64,000 nucleotides of DNA from Streptomyces coryli (GCF_011044975.1 NZ_JAAKZV010000014.1:1-64000), one strand, 5' to 3'; positions 38,301-53,557 are shown, counted from the stretch's first letter. Notes: generated by a model not told the origin, from the letters alone. Numbers and translations are program-made.

Positions 38301-41300
38301 GCCGGGCAGGCGCTGCTGGGGCGCTACGCCAACCTCCGTGCGGCCTTCGTCAACCGGGCCGACGGCGATCTCGTGCAGGTGGTGCCGGCCGGGGAGGTGA
38401 CCCTGCCGTGGCAGCACCTCGATCTGACCGGGTACGACGAGGCGGAGCGCACCGAGCGGTTCGAGCGTTTCCTCGCCGAGGACCGGGTCGCCCACTTCGA
38501 CGTGGGCAGCCCGCCGCTGATGCGGCTCTCGCTCCTGGTCCTCGAGTCCGGCAAGGCCGAACTCGTGATGACCGCCCACCACGCGCTGTACGACGGCTGG
38601 TCCACGCCCCTGCTGCTGCGGGATCTGCTGCAGCTCTACGCCTCCCACGGCGACGTGGCCGGTCTGCCCGGCACGAGGAGCTTCGGTGAGTTCCTGGCCT
38701 GGCGCGCGAAGCAGGACCAGGGCGAGGCGGCACGGGCCTGGGCCGCCGAGCTCGCCGGCGTCGAGGAGCCGACCCTGCTCGCTCCCGGGGCCGCGGAAGG
38801 CGACGGCCTCGACCAGATCGAGGTCGCGCTCCCGTCCGATGTGTCCGGCGGACTCGACCGGCGCGCGGCCGAGGCGGGTGTCACCATCAACACCCTGGTG
38901 CAGGGGGCCTGGGCGCTGCTGCTCGGCCAGCTCACCGGCCGCCGGGACGTCGTGTTCGGCGCCACCGTCTCCGGGCGCCCGCCCGCCGTGACGGGCGTCG
39001 AGTCCATGGTCGGGATGTTCATCAACACCCTTCCGGTGCGGGTCGAGTACGCGCCCGGCGACACCGTCGCCGAGGTGCTCACCCGGCTGCAGAGCCGGCA
39101 GGCCGGCCTCGTGGACTACCACCACGTCGGGCTCACCGAGATCCATCAGTCCGTCGGCCTGCCGTCCCTCTTCGACACGCTGGTCGTCTTCGAGTCGTAT
39201 CCGGTCGACCGGGAGGCCCTCGACGCCACCGCCGACGACCCGGACGGGATCGCCGTTACGGGCCTGCGCCCGACCAACGGCACCCACTACCCGCTGGCGC
39301 TGATGGCGGCGGCCGACCCGCACCTCCAGCTCCTCCTGCAGTACTCGCCCGATGTCTTCGACCGGGACACGGTCAAGGAGTTCGAGGCCCGCTTCGTACG
39401 CATCCTGCGGCAGCTCGCGGACACCCCCGGGCTGCGGGTCGCGCAGGTCGACACGCTGGAGACGGCCGAACTCGACCGGCTGCTCGGCGAGTTCAACGAC
39501 ACGGTCGTCCCCACCCCCGACGTCACGGTCCACGGACTGGTCGAGGCGCAGGCGGCGCGGACGCCGGGCGAGGTCGCCTTGGTCGCCGGGGGCCAGTCGC
39601 TCACGTACCGCGAGCTGAACGCCCGGGCCGACAGCCTGGCGCGCGAGCTGGCCGGACGCGGGGTGCGCCCGGAGACCGTGGTCGCGGTGTCGCTGCCGCG
39701 CTCGGCGGACCTGGTGGTCGCCCTGCTCGCGGTGCTGAAAGCGGGCGGCGCGTATCTGCCCGTCGACCCGAAGTACCCCGGCCACCGCCTGGAAGCCATC
39801 CTCGAGGACGCCCGGCCGCACCTCGTCCTGACGGACTCCGATACCGTCGCGGCACTGCCGGAGCACGGCGGGCCTGAGGTCCTCCTCGACGCGCTCGTCC
39901 TGTCCGGGGACGAAGCGCGCCCCGGACTGGCGCTCCCTGCCGAGCAGTTGGCGTACGTGATGTACACCTCCGGCTCCACGGGCAAGCCCAAGGGAGTCGC
40001 GATCACCCACGGGAACGTGGTCAACGGCGTGCTGCGGCTGGCCTCCCGCGTGGGCATGGAGCCGGGCAAGCGGCTCCTCGCGGGCACCTCGGTCAACTTC
40101 GACGTCTCGGTGTTCGAGATCTTCACGACCCTCGCCACCGGCGGCGTCGTCGAACTGGTCCAGGACGTCATGGCGTTGAGCGAGCGGGACGGCTGGAGCG
40201 GCAGCGTCATCTCCACCGTGCCGTCCGCCTTCGCCGAGCTCGTCGACGAGCTCTCCGGCCGTATAAGCGTCGAGACGGTCGTCTTCGCCGGCGAGCCGCT
40301 GCCCGCGGCGCTCGTCGAGAAGACGCGGAACGCCTTCCCCGGGGTACGGGTCGTCAACGCCTACGGGCAGAGCGAGTCGTTCTACGCCGCCACCTGCACC
40401 GTCTCCGGCGACACGGCGGACTGGGTGGGCAGCACGCCGGTGGGCACCCCGCTCGGCAACATGCGGGTCTACGTCCTCGGCCCCGGCCTGGCTCCGGCGC
40501 CGCCGGGCGCGGTCGGCGAGCTGTACGTCGGCGGGAACGTGAGCCGCGGCTACCACGGCCGCGCCGACCTGACCGCCGAGCGCTATCTCCCCGACCCCTT
40601 CGGCCCGGCCGGTGCCCGCATGTACCGCACCGGTGACCTGGCCCGCTGGAACGCCGAGGGCCTGCTGGAGTACGTTGGCCGTGGCGACGCGCAGCTCAAG
40701 CTGCGGGGCTTCCGGATCGAACCCGCCGAGGTCGAGTCCGCGCTCGTCGCGCACCCGGAGGTCGCGCAGGCCGTCGTCGTCGGCCGCGAAGGCCCCAGCG
40801 GCAGCACGGGCAAGCAGCTGGTCGCGTACGTCGTGCCCGAAGCCCTCGCGGACGGCGGGACGACCGATGACCAGTCGAGTCTGCTGAAGAAGGAGCTGCA
40901 CGAGTTCGCCTGGGAGCGGCTGCCGGACTTCATGGTGCCGTCCGTCTTCATGGTCCTCGACCGGCTGCCGCTGGCTCCGAACGGCAAGCTGGACCGGGCC
41001 GCGCTGCCCGAGCCGGAGTACGCCGGCGCCGAGTACCGGGCGCCGCGGACCCCGCGCGAGGAGGCGCTGGCCGCGCTGTTCGCCGAGGTGCTCGGTCTGG
41101 AGCGGGTCGGCATCGACGACAGCTTCTTCGAGTTCGGCGGGCACTCCCTGCTCGCCACGAGGCTGATCGGCCGGGCCCGCGCGGAGATCGGGATCGAGAT
41201 CCCCATCCGGAAGATCTTCGACCTGCCGACGGTGGCCGCGCTCGCCGAGTGGTCGGAGGAGTCGGCCGCTCCCCGCCGCCCCGGTCTGCGGAGGATGTTC

Positions 41301-41312
41301 GCGGAGGAGTGA
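32361..41312 (+). CDS. NRPS D: C-A-nMT-PCP-E-C-A-PCP
   Basis: A synthetase of ~2983 residues. The frame is open further upstream, but MIPLSFAQ at 32361, touching the NRPS C stop, is the sensible start. C1 has HHIAADG near 130. A1 has [11 protein letters not shown] and code DAWTVGAVCK, close to phenylalanine codes. An N-methyltransferase is inserted before the A10 motif, with the SAM motif VLELGVGSG near residue 970. PCP1 has GGDSIRS near 1384. E is intact (HHLVVDG near 1573). This module should add an N-methyl-D-aromatic residue. C2 has HHALYDG near 2072, A2 has code DVFSVAAYAK, and PCP2 has GGHSLLA near 2925. There is no TE, so the chain passes to another protein, probably NRPS F. A 24-bp hairpin terminator follows at once. 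Confidence 0.95.
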   Translation: MIPLSFAQARMWFLHRLEGPSATYNVPFVLRLAGTLDTAALAAAMTDVVTRHESLRTLIAENADGTPEQRILTPQEAVLPFRVVDVAADAVDAAVHAAECEAFDLETELPLRTTVLRISPQEHVLVCVFHHIAADGSSMSPFLRDLVSAYTARHQGSAPAWTPLPVQYKDYTLWQLQLLGEDGDPESAAAEQLAYWKDELAAVPQPLQLPLDRPRPATASYRGGDVLFELTPELLSRMQELAAERGATAPMVAQAALSVLLHKLGAGEDVTIGSPFEGRLDEQLDDLIGFFVNTWVLRVDLARNPTFGDLLEQVRGKALAAFDNQDIPYERLVELLNPDRSTAYQPLFQTALAWQFVWPEIEMPGLEVSPVPAGTGTAKFDLFFNIAPKESGGAHGLLEYAKDLFDHTTAERFVHRFVRILEQVLEDPAMPVGDIDVLSAEERDRLLNGLNDTAVPTLQCTIPELFEQQVAEKPDAVAVLCGQETLTYRELDTRADRLARVLAERGVGPESVVAVAVSRSPELVTAVLAVMKAGGAYLPVDTAYPDERISFMVADSGARLVLVDAVTAGQLPELPVPTLQLQDLDLSSAPTGALPCPAAVANTAYVIYTSGSTGTPKGVAVPHAGVASLAATQAERLGVTGESRVLQFASSSFDASVWEMSMALLAGAALVLADKSALAPGAPLAETVDTYRVTHATLPPAVLPALPEGSLSTVECLVVGGDAPSPEVVATWSAGRRMINAYGPTETTVCVAMSAPLTGRDEVPPIGRPIRNTRLYVLDDVLRPVPPGVAGELYIAGESLTRGYLGRPGLTAGRFLPCPFGPPGERMYRTGDVAAWTADGELVFRGRADDQIKIRGFRIELGEIEHALAGHPGVAQAAIVARDNQYGEKQLVGYVVPKPGAEAADAGAQVDEWRDLYDDSYAESEDGLGEDFLGWNSSYTGEPIPREQMVEWQDAAVAQVLRYAPRRVLELGVGSGLLLAKIVGDVEEYWGTDISGTVVDRVRVQAEEAGYGDRVRLSAQAADDMSGLPHGRFDTVVLNSVVQYFPSAEYLDQVLRQAMELLAPGGRLIVGDVRSATTRRFMRTAVQRTAHPHASHDELRALVEKELLAERELTVAPEWFAEWADDDDSIALDIRLKPGQAHNELTRHRYEVILHKQPADLLDLAGAPSVPWGREVSDLAGLADLGRRADRADGPVRVTGIPNARLEEEVAVTVAAGLLDPSSLPGKRVDPQDVLAWANEHGREAVLTWSGEDARCFDAVLLPEPRSRQRTVSGSYVPSGAAGRVLANAPALARSMGPFLVELSEHLRGRLPDYMVPSAVVPMSELPLTPSGKLNLRALPAPDNGQASTGRAARTEPEEILSALFAEVLGLEKVGIDTDFFAAGGDSIRSIQIVARAKARGIEVSTREIFEHPTVAQLAELVEAREDERVVLAELPGGGLGWGPLLPTAAHVLALGGGLNRLCMSGMLTLPEDIDRAGLVATLQAVLDRHDVLRSRLDRTERGLRTEPPGSVDAGALLREVALDDTATDADADPVAAELDAAAGRLDPDAGVMAQFVWLTSPADADRLLIVLHHLVVDGVSWRILIPDLVAAWQRIRDGRPAELAETGTSMRRWAHALAEEAATPERVAELPVWQKILRADEPVLGARELDPARDVADTVDTLRIQVPADVTETVLNKVPGLFRSGVNDGLLAALALALVRWRRTRDESSSSTLVRLEGHGREEHVAPGADLSRTIGWFTAMYPVRLDLTGVDVADAFAGGPAAGRAVKAVKEQLRAVPDNGIGYGLLRHLNPDTAAELATGREPQIGFNYLGRAAGAGIPEELRGLGWTPDTTRPDLIAAPDADMPVLSALEINAVAAGTPQGEELTAYFGFPTGVLSREDVTELAGLWVEALTALARHAATPEAGGLTPTDALLADVRQREIDTWEERYGHLAEVWPVTPAQSGIVFHSMLAGSSFDSYHVQLVFHLAGDVDPERMRRAGQALLGRYANLRAAFVNRADGDLVQVVPAGEVTLPWQHLDLTGYDEAERTERFERFLAEDRVAHFDVGSPPLMRLSLLVLESGKAELVMTAHHALYDGWSTPLLLRDLLQLYASHGDVAGLPGTRSFGEFLAWRAKQDQGEAARAWAAELAGVEEPTLLAPGAAEGDGLDQIEVALPSDVSGGLDRRAAEAGVTINTLVQGAWALLLGQLTGRRDVVFGATVSGRPPAVTGVESMVGMFINTLPVRVEYAPGDTVAEVLTRLQSRQAGLVDYHHVGLTEIHQSVGLPSLFDTLVVFESYPVDREALDATADDPDGIAVTGLRPTNGTHYPLALMAAADPHLQLLLQYSPDVFDRDTVKEFEARFVRILRQLADTPGLRVAQVDTLETAELDRLLGEFNDTVVPTPDVTVHGLVEAQAARTPGEVALVAGGQSLTYRELNARADSLARELAGRGVRPETVVAVSLPRSADLVVALLAVLKAGGAYLPVDPKYPGHRLEAILEDARPHLVLTDSDTVAALPEHGGPEVLLDALVLSGDEARPGLALPAEQLAYVMYTSGSTGKPKGVAITHGNVVNGVLRLASRVGMEPGKRLLAGTSVNFDVSVFEIFTTLATGGVVELVQDVMALSERDGWSGSVISTVPSAFAELVDELSGRISVETVVFAGEPLPAALVEKTRNAFPGVRVVNAYGQSESFYAATCTVSGDTADWVGSTPVGTPLGNMRVYVLGPGLAPAPPGAVGELYVGGNVSRGYHGRADLTAERYLPDPFGPAGARMYRTGDLARWNAEGLLEYVGRGDAQLKLRGFRIEPAEVESALVAHPEVAQAVVVGREGPSGSTGKQLVAYVVPEALADGGTTDDQSSLLKKELHEFAWERLPDFMVPSVFMVLDRLPLAPNGKLDRAALPEPEYAGAEYRAPRTPREEALAALFAEVLGLERVGIDDSFFEFGGHSLLATRLIGRARAEIGIEIPIRKIFDLPTVAALAEWSEESAAPRRPGLRRMFAEE

Positions 41313-41318
41313 GGCGCC

Positions 41319-41370
41319 GAGCACGAAGAAGCCCCGCTCGCCGGATGGCGAGCGGGGCTTCTTCGTGCTC
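41319..41370. terminator. Bidirectional terminator, perfect 24-bp stem
   Basis: Arms 41319-41342 and 41347-41370 are perfectly complementary around GGAT. The hairpin fills the 62-base gap between converging NRPS D and the Thr A-PCP gene and should stop transcription from both sides. Confidence 0.93.
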
Positions 41371-41374
41371 TCGG

Positions 41375-44245
<2,871 letters not shown>

Positions 44246-44277
44246 ACTCACTCCTTTTGGTGAGGCCGGGAGAAGGG

Positions 44278-45102
44278 TCAGCGGGCGGAGAAGCCAGCAT
44301 CCACGGGGACCACCGTGCCGGTGACCTTGCGGGAGTCGTCGCCCGCGAGCCAGATCGCGGCACCGGCGACGTCGGCCGGGTCGACCAGCGAATCGGTCGC
44401 CACCGACTCCAGATAGACGGCTTCCTGCTCCTCGTAGCTGATGCCGAGGGCGTCGGCGACGACCGAGGTCATCTGGCCGTCCACGGCCGGGTCGTCCCGC
44501 ACCGGCCCCGGGCACAGCGCGTTGACCCGGATGTTCAGGGGCGCGTAGTCCAGCGCGGCGGCCTTGGTCAGGCCGATCAGACCGTGCTTGGAGGCGCAGT
44601 ATCCGGCGAAGTGCCGGTAGCCGACGAGGCCGGCCGTCGACGCTACGTTGACGATGCTGCCCGACCGCTGGGAGACCATGACCGGCGCGACCGCCGTGAT
44701 CACGTGCCAGGCCCCGGTGAGGTTCACGTCCAGGATGGCGTGCCACTCCTCGTCGGTGAAGTCGTGCGCGAACTTCCCCGACGGGGCGCCCACTCCGGCG
44801 TTGTTGATCAGGGCGTCGATCTGCCCGAACCGGTCCGCCGCGGCCGTGATGGCCGAGGACACGGCGGACCGCGAGCGCACGTCCGCCGTGGCGACGAGCA
44901 CGGAGGCGCCGTTCTTGCGGCACTGCTGCGCGGTCTGCTCCAACTGGTCCGCGGAACCCAGGGCGTAGGGGATTTCCGGAAGGTCACCGGCGATGTCGAT
45001 GAGCACGACGTCCGCGCCTTCCTCGGCGGCCCGCACGGCGCAGGCGCGGCCAATTCCCCTGGCCGCACCTGTGATGACGATGGTCTTCTCATGCAGTGCC
45101 AT
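44278..45102 (-). CDS. Short-chain dehydrogenase/reductase (mycofactocin-associated-like SDR)
   Basis: The 274-residue classical SDR has TGAARGIGRA (cofactor site), INNAGVG, and the Ser-Tyr-Lys triad in NVAST and YCASK, ending with VNALCPGPV. An extra segment after the second beta strand (DIAGDLPEIPYALGS and following) resembles SDRs of the mycofactocin-dependent group, which hold NAD tightly. I saw no mycofactocin genes here. It overlaps the upstream thioesterase-like gene by 14 bases and precedes the Thr A-PCP gene, so it may oxidise the beta-hydroxyl of PCP-bound Thr or reduce a related keto group. That substrate is inference from position. Confidence 0.85.
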   Translation of the reverse strand: MALHEKTIVITGAARGIGRACAVRAAEEGADVVLIDIAGDLPEIPYALGSADQLEQTAQQCRKNGASVLVATADVRSRSAVSSAITAAADRFGQIDALINNAGVGAPSGKFAHDFTDEEWHAILDVNLTGAWHVITAVAPVMVSQRSGSIVNVASTAGLVGYRHFAGYCASKHGLIGLTKAAALDYAPLNIRVNALCPGPVRDDPAVDGQMTSVVADALGISYEEQEAVYLESVATDSLVDPADVAGAAIWLAGDDSRKVTGTVVPVDAGFSAR

Positions 45103-45859
45103 GGGGGAGCCCTCCGGACTCGACGCGGTCGGCGCCGATGGTCTTCGAGATCAGTTCGAGCAACGGCTTGGCGTCATCCGCCGGATACATATGTCCCCCG
45201 GACAATTCGACCAGGGAGAAGTCCGCGGTGGTCACGTCCTGCCACTTGGCGACTTCTTCGCGGGTGACGAACGAGTCGTCGTCCGCGTAAACCGCGGTCA
45301 TCGGGACGTCGAGCGGGGCGCCATCGCGCGGCCGGTAGCCTTCGTCCATCGCGTAATCCGCGCGCAGGGTCGGTATCAGCAGCTCGCGTATCTCCGGTAC
45401 GTCATACGCGGCATACTGTCGCCCGGTGGTTTTCTCGACGTGCTCGAGGAATTCGTCGTCGGTCATTCCGGACACGTCGCTGACCGGTCCCGCTGACGGC
45501 GGGCGCGCCGCGCTGACGAATAGGTGAACCACCTCGGTACGCGCGGTTTCGGTGATGCGCCGGGTGAGCTCGTAGGCGAGTGCCGCGCCGAGGAAACAGT
45601 GCCCGAACAGCGCGACCGGGCCGGTCCCCGCCGCCGCCAGCGCGGCCGGAAGCAGCCCGTCCGCGGCGGCGTGCAGGTCCCGGTACGGCTCGTCGTCCAA
45701 CAGGCGTTCACGGCCAGGCAATTGGAGCGGTGCGGCCACCACCCCGCTCAGACCCTTCCCGATCACGTTCCACGGGCGGAAGAAATTCGCTCCGCCGCCG
45801 GCGAACGGAAGGCACAGCAGCGGCACCCCGCCGCGCTGCGAAGTCGGCTGGTTAGTCAC
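45089..45859 (-). CDS. Thioesterase-like alpha/beta hydrolase with Cys nucleophile (candidate aminoacyl shuttle)
   Basis: This 256-residue member of the type II thioesterase fold opens VPLLCLPFAGGGANFF and keeps the acid (VYADDDSF) and His (LSGGHMYP) regions. The nucleophile elbow reads FGHCFLGAALAYEL (45587-45604), where FGHS-x-G-A is usual: Ser has become Cys and one residue is inserted. Cys at this place is known in SyrC and CmaE, which carry aminoacyl groups between carrier proteins instead of hydrolysing them. It begins the operon containing the SDR and the Thr A-PCP protein. I infer it moves Thr (or an oxidised form) to a module without a working A domain. The GTG start has a GGAGG site. 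Confidence 0.85.
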   Translation of the reverse strand: MTNQPTSQRGGVPLLCLPFAGGGANFFRPWNVIGKGLSGVVAAPLQLPGRERLLDDEPYRDLHAAADGLLPAALAAAGTGPVALFGHCFLGAALAYELTRRITETARTEVVHLFVSAARPPSAGPVSDVSGMTDDEFLEHVEKTTGRQYAAYDVPEIRELLIPTLRADYAMDEGYRPRDGAPLDVPMTAVYADDDSFVTREEVAKWQDVTTADFSLVELSGGHMYPADDAKPLLELISKTIGADRVESGGLPHGTA

Positions 45860-46192
45860 TGCATTTCCTCCAGGCGGAAGCTATTGCTGCGGTCATCGCT
45901 GGGCGAAGGAGTTCGAGGTGACTGGATAAACCCGAGTTCGGGCTGGCCATGATGGCACAGTACGTCAGTTGGGCACAGGCCGTACGGACCCGGTGAGGGC
46001 TCGCGACGCTGCCGACCTTGCCGCGCTGGTGGTAGGGATTCTACGGTGGACAGCATTCCAGGGTGACTGCGGATGCCGGGTGTCCTGTCGACAGGACAGC
46101 GGCAATCCATGAACCCTTGTCAGGCCCTGGCGATTACCGATTCCGAGATACTCCCCGGCCTGCGCATGATGCTCGTAGAGGAGTAAGTGGCA
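45860..46192. other. Divergent promoter region between Thr-loading operon and NRPS F operon
   Basis: These 333 bases hold no credible gene. They contain the palindrome at 46080-46099 and the GAGGAG ribosome site of NRPS F (46178-46183). Promoters for both operons should lie here. Confidence 0.6.
46080..46099. promoter_or_regulatory. Palindromic operator candidate, 7-bp arms
   Basis: TGTCCTG (46081-46087) and CAGGACA (46092-46098) flank TCGA. The outer pair is G/G instead of C/G. It is 95 bases before NRPS F and 221 bases before the divergent thioesterase-like gene. Confidence 0.68.
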
Positions 46193-50012
<3,820 letters not shown>

Positions 50013-50020
<8 letters not shown>

Positions 50021-50750
50021 AGCACCCGGCAGGTCCGCGGAACAAGGCGAGCGGACCACGCTGTTGTGCGTGCCGTTCGCGGGAGCCGGCGGTTCGTTCT
50101 TCCACCCGTGGCGGGCGCTGTCCGCCGGCCGGTGGCGCGTGGTGGCCTTCGAGCCGCCCGGCAGGGAGCGGCGGATGCTGGATACGCCGTACCGGAATGT
50201 CGTCGAGGCGGCCAAGAACGAGGTCGACGATCTCGCCGCGACCCTCGGCGAAGGCGCGCGGGTCGTGGTGTTCGGGCACAGCCTGGGAGCGGTGCTCGCG
50301 TACGAGTTCGTGCATCTGCTGAGCACGCGTGATGTGCACGTCCAGCAGCTGGTCGTCAGTGGGTCGCCGGGTCCGTGGACCCAGCGCGAGCGACGGGCGA
50401 CGGGGCTGCCGGACGAGGAGTTCTTCGCCCGGGTCGAGGAGTTCGCCGGATTCCGGCACGAGGCTCTCGATCACCCCGAGATGCGTGAGCTGATCCTCCC
50501 CGTGCTGCGGGCCGACTGCGAAATGCACGAGAACTATGTGCCGAGCACCGACGAACCGGTGCGGGTGCCGATCTGCTCGCTGCGCGGTGCCTCCGACGGC
50601 CTGGTCACCGCCGCGGAGGCGCAGCAATGGCGGGACGCGACCACGGACGAATTCAGCTATACGGAGCTCCCCGGCGACCACATGTACCTGACCGACAGCG
50701 GCCGGGAGGTGCTGGACGTGATCGATGCCCTGCAGGAAAGGCACTCGTGA
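50013..50750 (+). CDS. Type II thioesterase (Ser nucleophile)
   Basis: The ~245-residue alpha/beta hydrolase has LLCVPFAGAGGSFF at the start, the elbow FGHSLGAVLAYEF, an acid in RGASDGLV and the His in LPGDHMYL. Such proteins clear stalled or wrongly primed carrier domains. The start is probably GTG 50013, overlapping NRPS F by eight bases; ATG 49998 is in frame. It is in the operon of the terminal module, the usual place for an editing thioesterase. Confidence 0.9.
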
Positions 50751-51043
50751 TTACCCACATCGTTCTCTTCAAGCTCAAGAACGGAATCGAGCGCTCCGCT
50801 CCCGATGTCGTCGAGGCCGAGAAGTTCGCCAGGGCGGTCGGCAGCAATGTTCCGGAACTCATCGACTGGCGAGTGGGCTGGAACACGATCGACCGTGACA
50901 TCTCCTACGACTTCGCCGTGATCGGAGTGCTGCCGGATCTCGCCGCGCTGGAGGCGTATCAGGCGAATACGTACCACCAGCAGTCCGTGCAGAAGTGGCG
51001 AGCGATATCCGACTGGGTGGTCGCCGACCTGGAAGACATGTGA
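50747..51043 (+). CDS. Dabb-domain (stress-responsive alpha/beta barrel) protein
   Basis: This 98-residue protein starts with a GTG that overlaps the thioesterase stop. It has the Dabb pattern: ITHIVLFKLKNG at the N-terminus, VGWNTIDRDISYDFAVIGVL in the middle, and YHQQSVQKWRAISDWVVADLE near the end. Members are dimeric ferredoxin-like folds; some are enzymes such as polyketide or olivetolic acid cyclases. Here it opens the precursor-type gene set and may bind a small substrate. No catalytic role can be assigned. Confidence 0.8.
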   Translation: MITHIVLFKLKNGIERSAPDVVEAEKFARAVGSNVPELIDWRVGWNTIDRDISYDFAVIGVLPDLAALEAYQANTYHQQSVQKWRAISDWVVADLEDM

Positions 51044-51053
51044 GGGAGGCCTC

Positions 51054-52481
51054 GTGTTCACACGATACGACCCGGAATCTGCGGCGCTCACCGACGAACT
51101 GCGCGAACGGTTCGACGAGTTCGGTGAGGGCAAGTGGACGGCCGCCGAGCTCGAGAACCATCAGACCGGCAAGCTGCGCGAGGTGCTTGCCTACGTACGC
51201 GCCAACTCCCCCTTCTATCGCGAGAAGTTGAGGGACATACCGGACAGTGTGCTGGCCGGACTGCGGGTGGGGGATATCCGGAATCTTCCCTTCACCACCA
51301 AGCAGGACCTGCAGCAGGCCCAGTTCGACGTGCTCTCGCTCCCCGTCTCCGACGCCTGGACCGTCTACGAGACCACCGGCACCACCGGGAACCCCACCCC
51401 GTGCCCCCGTACCAACGGGGACAGCATCCACAACAACACCGTGCTCACCGCCTATTACCGGGACATCTTCGCGCGGCACGGAAACCGCCAGGTCATCGGC
51501 ATCTCCGGCCCCACCGAGCTGCACGCCACCGGGGACACGTTCGGCGACGTCTGCCGCAACCTGGGGCACACGGTGGCCAAGATGTGGCCGCACTCGCCGG
51601 TGATCGGCTTCGACCGCGCCCTCGAGGTGATGCGGCTGCTGCCGGTGACCGGGTTGTTCTGCACCCCGGGCATGGCCCTGCGGCTGGCCCAGAAGGCGGT
51701 CGAGGCGGGGCTCGACCCGCGGCGGGACTTCTCGCTCGACCTGATCATGCTCACCGGCGAGCTGCTGTCGCCCAGCCTCCGCGACAACATCGGCACGGTC
51801 TGGGGAGCGGACGCGCACAACTGCCTCTACGCCTCCCAGGAGGCCTCCGTCCTCGCGGCAGCCACCTCCGACGGCACGCTCCGCACCGCACCGCTGATCA
51901 ACCACTACGAGGTGATCGACCCCGGCACCGGCGAGCCCGCGGCGCCCGGCCCCGACGGGGTGCGCTCCGGCGAACTCGTCGTCACGAACCTCTACACCGG
52001 CGCGAAGCCGCTCGTCCGCTACCGCACCGGGGACCTGGTGCGGATGTCGGAGCCCGGGCCCGGCGCCGCGGTGCCGGCACCCGCGCTGGAGCCCATCGGC
52101 CGGGTCCGCGACCGGCTCGAGATCAACGGGCATGTCGTGGGCGGCTACGACCTGGAGAACCTGCTGCTGCGCCGCTTCCGCGGCTATCTCGACTACCAGA
52201 TCACCGTGACCCGCGACGATACGGGCACGGACCTGCTCACCCTGACCCTGAACACCGACCTGTACCGGCAGGGCGGGACGGACACCCAACGGGCCGTGGC
52301 GGACTGCCGCGAGGAGCTGGACACCGCGCTGAGCGTGGCCTTCGGCGACCCCGGCCCCATCACCAGCACCGGCGCCATGGTGAGCTGGAAGGCGGCCCGC
52401 GTGGTGGACCGCCGCGACCCGCGCGCCACCACCTCGACCGAGTCCCGCTCGGCCGAACGGATCGCCGCGGCGAGGGCATGA
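51054..52481 (+). CDS. PaaK/coenzyme F390 synthetase-like AMP-forming ligase
   Basis: The 475-residue protein is of the phenylacetate-CoA ligase family, within the wider acyl-adenylating superfamily. Visible features are LPFTTKQDLQQAQ, the ATP loop YETTGTTGNPTPCPRTNGD, an ASQEAS motif in the middle, and the hinge region [13 protein letters not shown] with DRLEINGHVV. It should activate a carboxylic acid (aryl or amino acid) as AMP ester, for CoA or amine attachment. Start GTG 51054 follows a GGAGG. It lies between the Dabb and aminotransferase genes and overlaps the latter. The substrate is unknown. Confidence 0.82.
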   Translation: MFTRYDPESAALTDELRERFDEFGEGKWTAAELENHQTGKLREVLAYVRANSPFYREKLRDIPDSVLAGLRVGDIRNLPFTTKQDLQQAQFDVLSLPVSDAWTVYETTGTTGNPTPCPRTNGDSIHNNTVLTAYYRDIFARHGNRQVIGISGPTELHATGDTFGDVCRNLGHTVAKMWPHSPVIGFDRALEVMRLLPVTGLFCTPGMALRLAQKAVEAGLDPRRDFSLDLIMLTGELLSPSLRDNIGTVWGADAHNCLYASQEASVLAAATSDGTLRTAPLINHYEVIDPGTGEPAAPGPDGVRSGELVVTNLYTGAKPLVRYRTGDLVRMSEPGPGAAVPAPALEPIGRVRDRLEINGHVVGGYDLENLLLRRFRGYLDYQITVTRDDTGTDLLTLTLNTDLYRQGGTDTQRAVADCREELDTALSVAFGDPGPITSTGAMVSWKAARVVDRRDPRATTSTESRSAERIAAARA

Positions 52482-53557
52482 TGGCCGGCCCGTTCCCCTC
52501 CGCCCCACCGCGGCCGGCGCAGCTCGGGCTCGGCGCCTGGGCGTACGACCGCGGGGAGTTCGTACCGGCGCAGGCTCCCCGGCTGCCGCTCTCCACCCAG
52601 GGCCTGCACTACGGGACCGGGGTGTTCGAGGGCATCCGCGCCTACCGCTCGGACGGCGGGCACCAGCTGTTCCGGGCGCACGAGCACTACGCGCGCATGC
52701 TGCGCGCCTGCCGGATGCTGCGGATCACGGGAATCCCGGCGACGACACCGGAACTCATCGACATCACCGTCGAGCTGCTGCGGAGGAACGCGCACGACGG
52801 CGACGTCTATGTGCGTCCGCTGGCGCACAAGCTCTCCCTGCTGCCGGACACTCCGCCCGGGGTCTCACTGGCCGGGGTGTCCGACGCGCTGTCCATCACC
52901 ACGTTCGGGTATCCGACGGCCGGCGGCGTCAAGGAGGTGCGCTGCGCCCTCAGCGCGTGGCGGCGCCCGCCCCGCGACGCGCTGCCCGTCCAGGCGAAGA
53001 TCACCGGTGGCTATGTGACCAGCGCCCTCGCCTGCGACGAGGCGCGGGCGGCCGGATACGACGACGCCATCCTCCTGGACCGGTCCGGCAACGTCGCCGA
53101 AGCGACCACCGCGAACGTCTTCGCGGTCCGGGACGGCGGCCTCGTGACCCCGCCGGACGCGGGCGACCTGCTGGCCGGCATCACCAGGGACACGGTGATC
53201 ACCCTGTGCCGGGAGGCCGGCATGACGGTCCGGGAGAACCCCCTCAGCCCCGCCGACCTCTACACCGCCGACGAGGTGTTCCTCACCTCGACCGCCAAGG
53301 AAGTGGCCGCTGTGGTCGCCCTGTCCGGCCGGGACATCGGAAGCGGCACCGCAGGACCCGTCGCGGCCCGGGTGGCCGCGCTGTACCGCACGGCCACGAC
53401 GGCTCCGGACGCTCAGGACGCTCACGACGCTCAGGACCGAGCCGGGGGCGCGGGTCATCCGGAGTGGCTGACCCCCGTTCAGCCCGCGTCCCGGCGTGCC
53501 CACCTCCCCGGTCAACACCCCCGCCAAGCGAAGGAAGATACGGATGACGCTGCCTAA
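52478..53557 (+). CDS. Branched-chain aminotransferase-like PLP enzyme (fold type IV)
   Basis: The 359-residue class IV aminotransferase shows STQGLHYGTGVFEGIRAY at the start, VRPLAHK, the Schiff-base Lys in VQAKITGGYVTSALACDE, and RSGNVAEATTANVFAV with the later TSTAKEV. It would transaminate a 2-oxo acid to an amino acid or the reverse. The last ~60 residues are Ala/Asp/Gln-rich and not part of the fold. ATGA overlap with the ligase and a 14-base overlap with the next gene show tight coupling. Class IV enzymes accept many hydrophobic 2-oxo acids, so a non-proteinogenic amino acid is a reasonable product. Confidence 0.87.
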   Translation: MMAGPFPSAPPRPAQLGLGAWAYDRGEFVPAQAPRLPLSTQGLHYGTGVFEGIRAYRSDGGHQLFRAHEHYARMLRACRMLRITGIPATTPELIDITVELLRRNAHDGDVYVRPLAHKLSLLPDTPPGVSLAGVSDALSITTFGYPTAGGVKEVRCALSAWRRPPRDALPVQAKITGGYVTSALACDEARAAGYDDAILLDRSGNVAEATTANVFAVRDGGLVTPPDAGDLLAGITRDTVITLCREAGMTVRENPLSPADLYTADEVFLTSTAKEVAAVVALSGRDIGSGTAGPVAARVAALYRTATTAPDAQDAHDAQDRAGGAGHPEWLTPVQPASRRAHLPGQHPRQAKEDTDDAA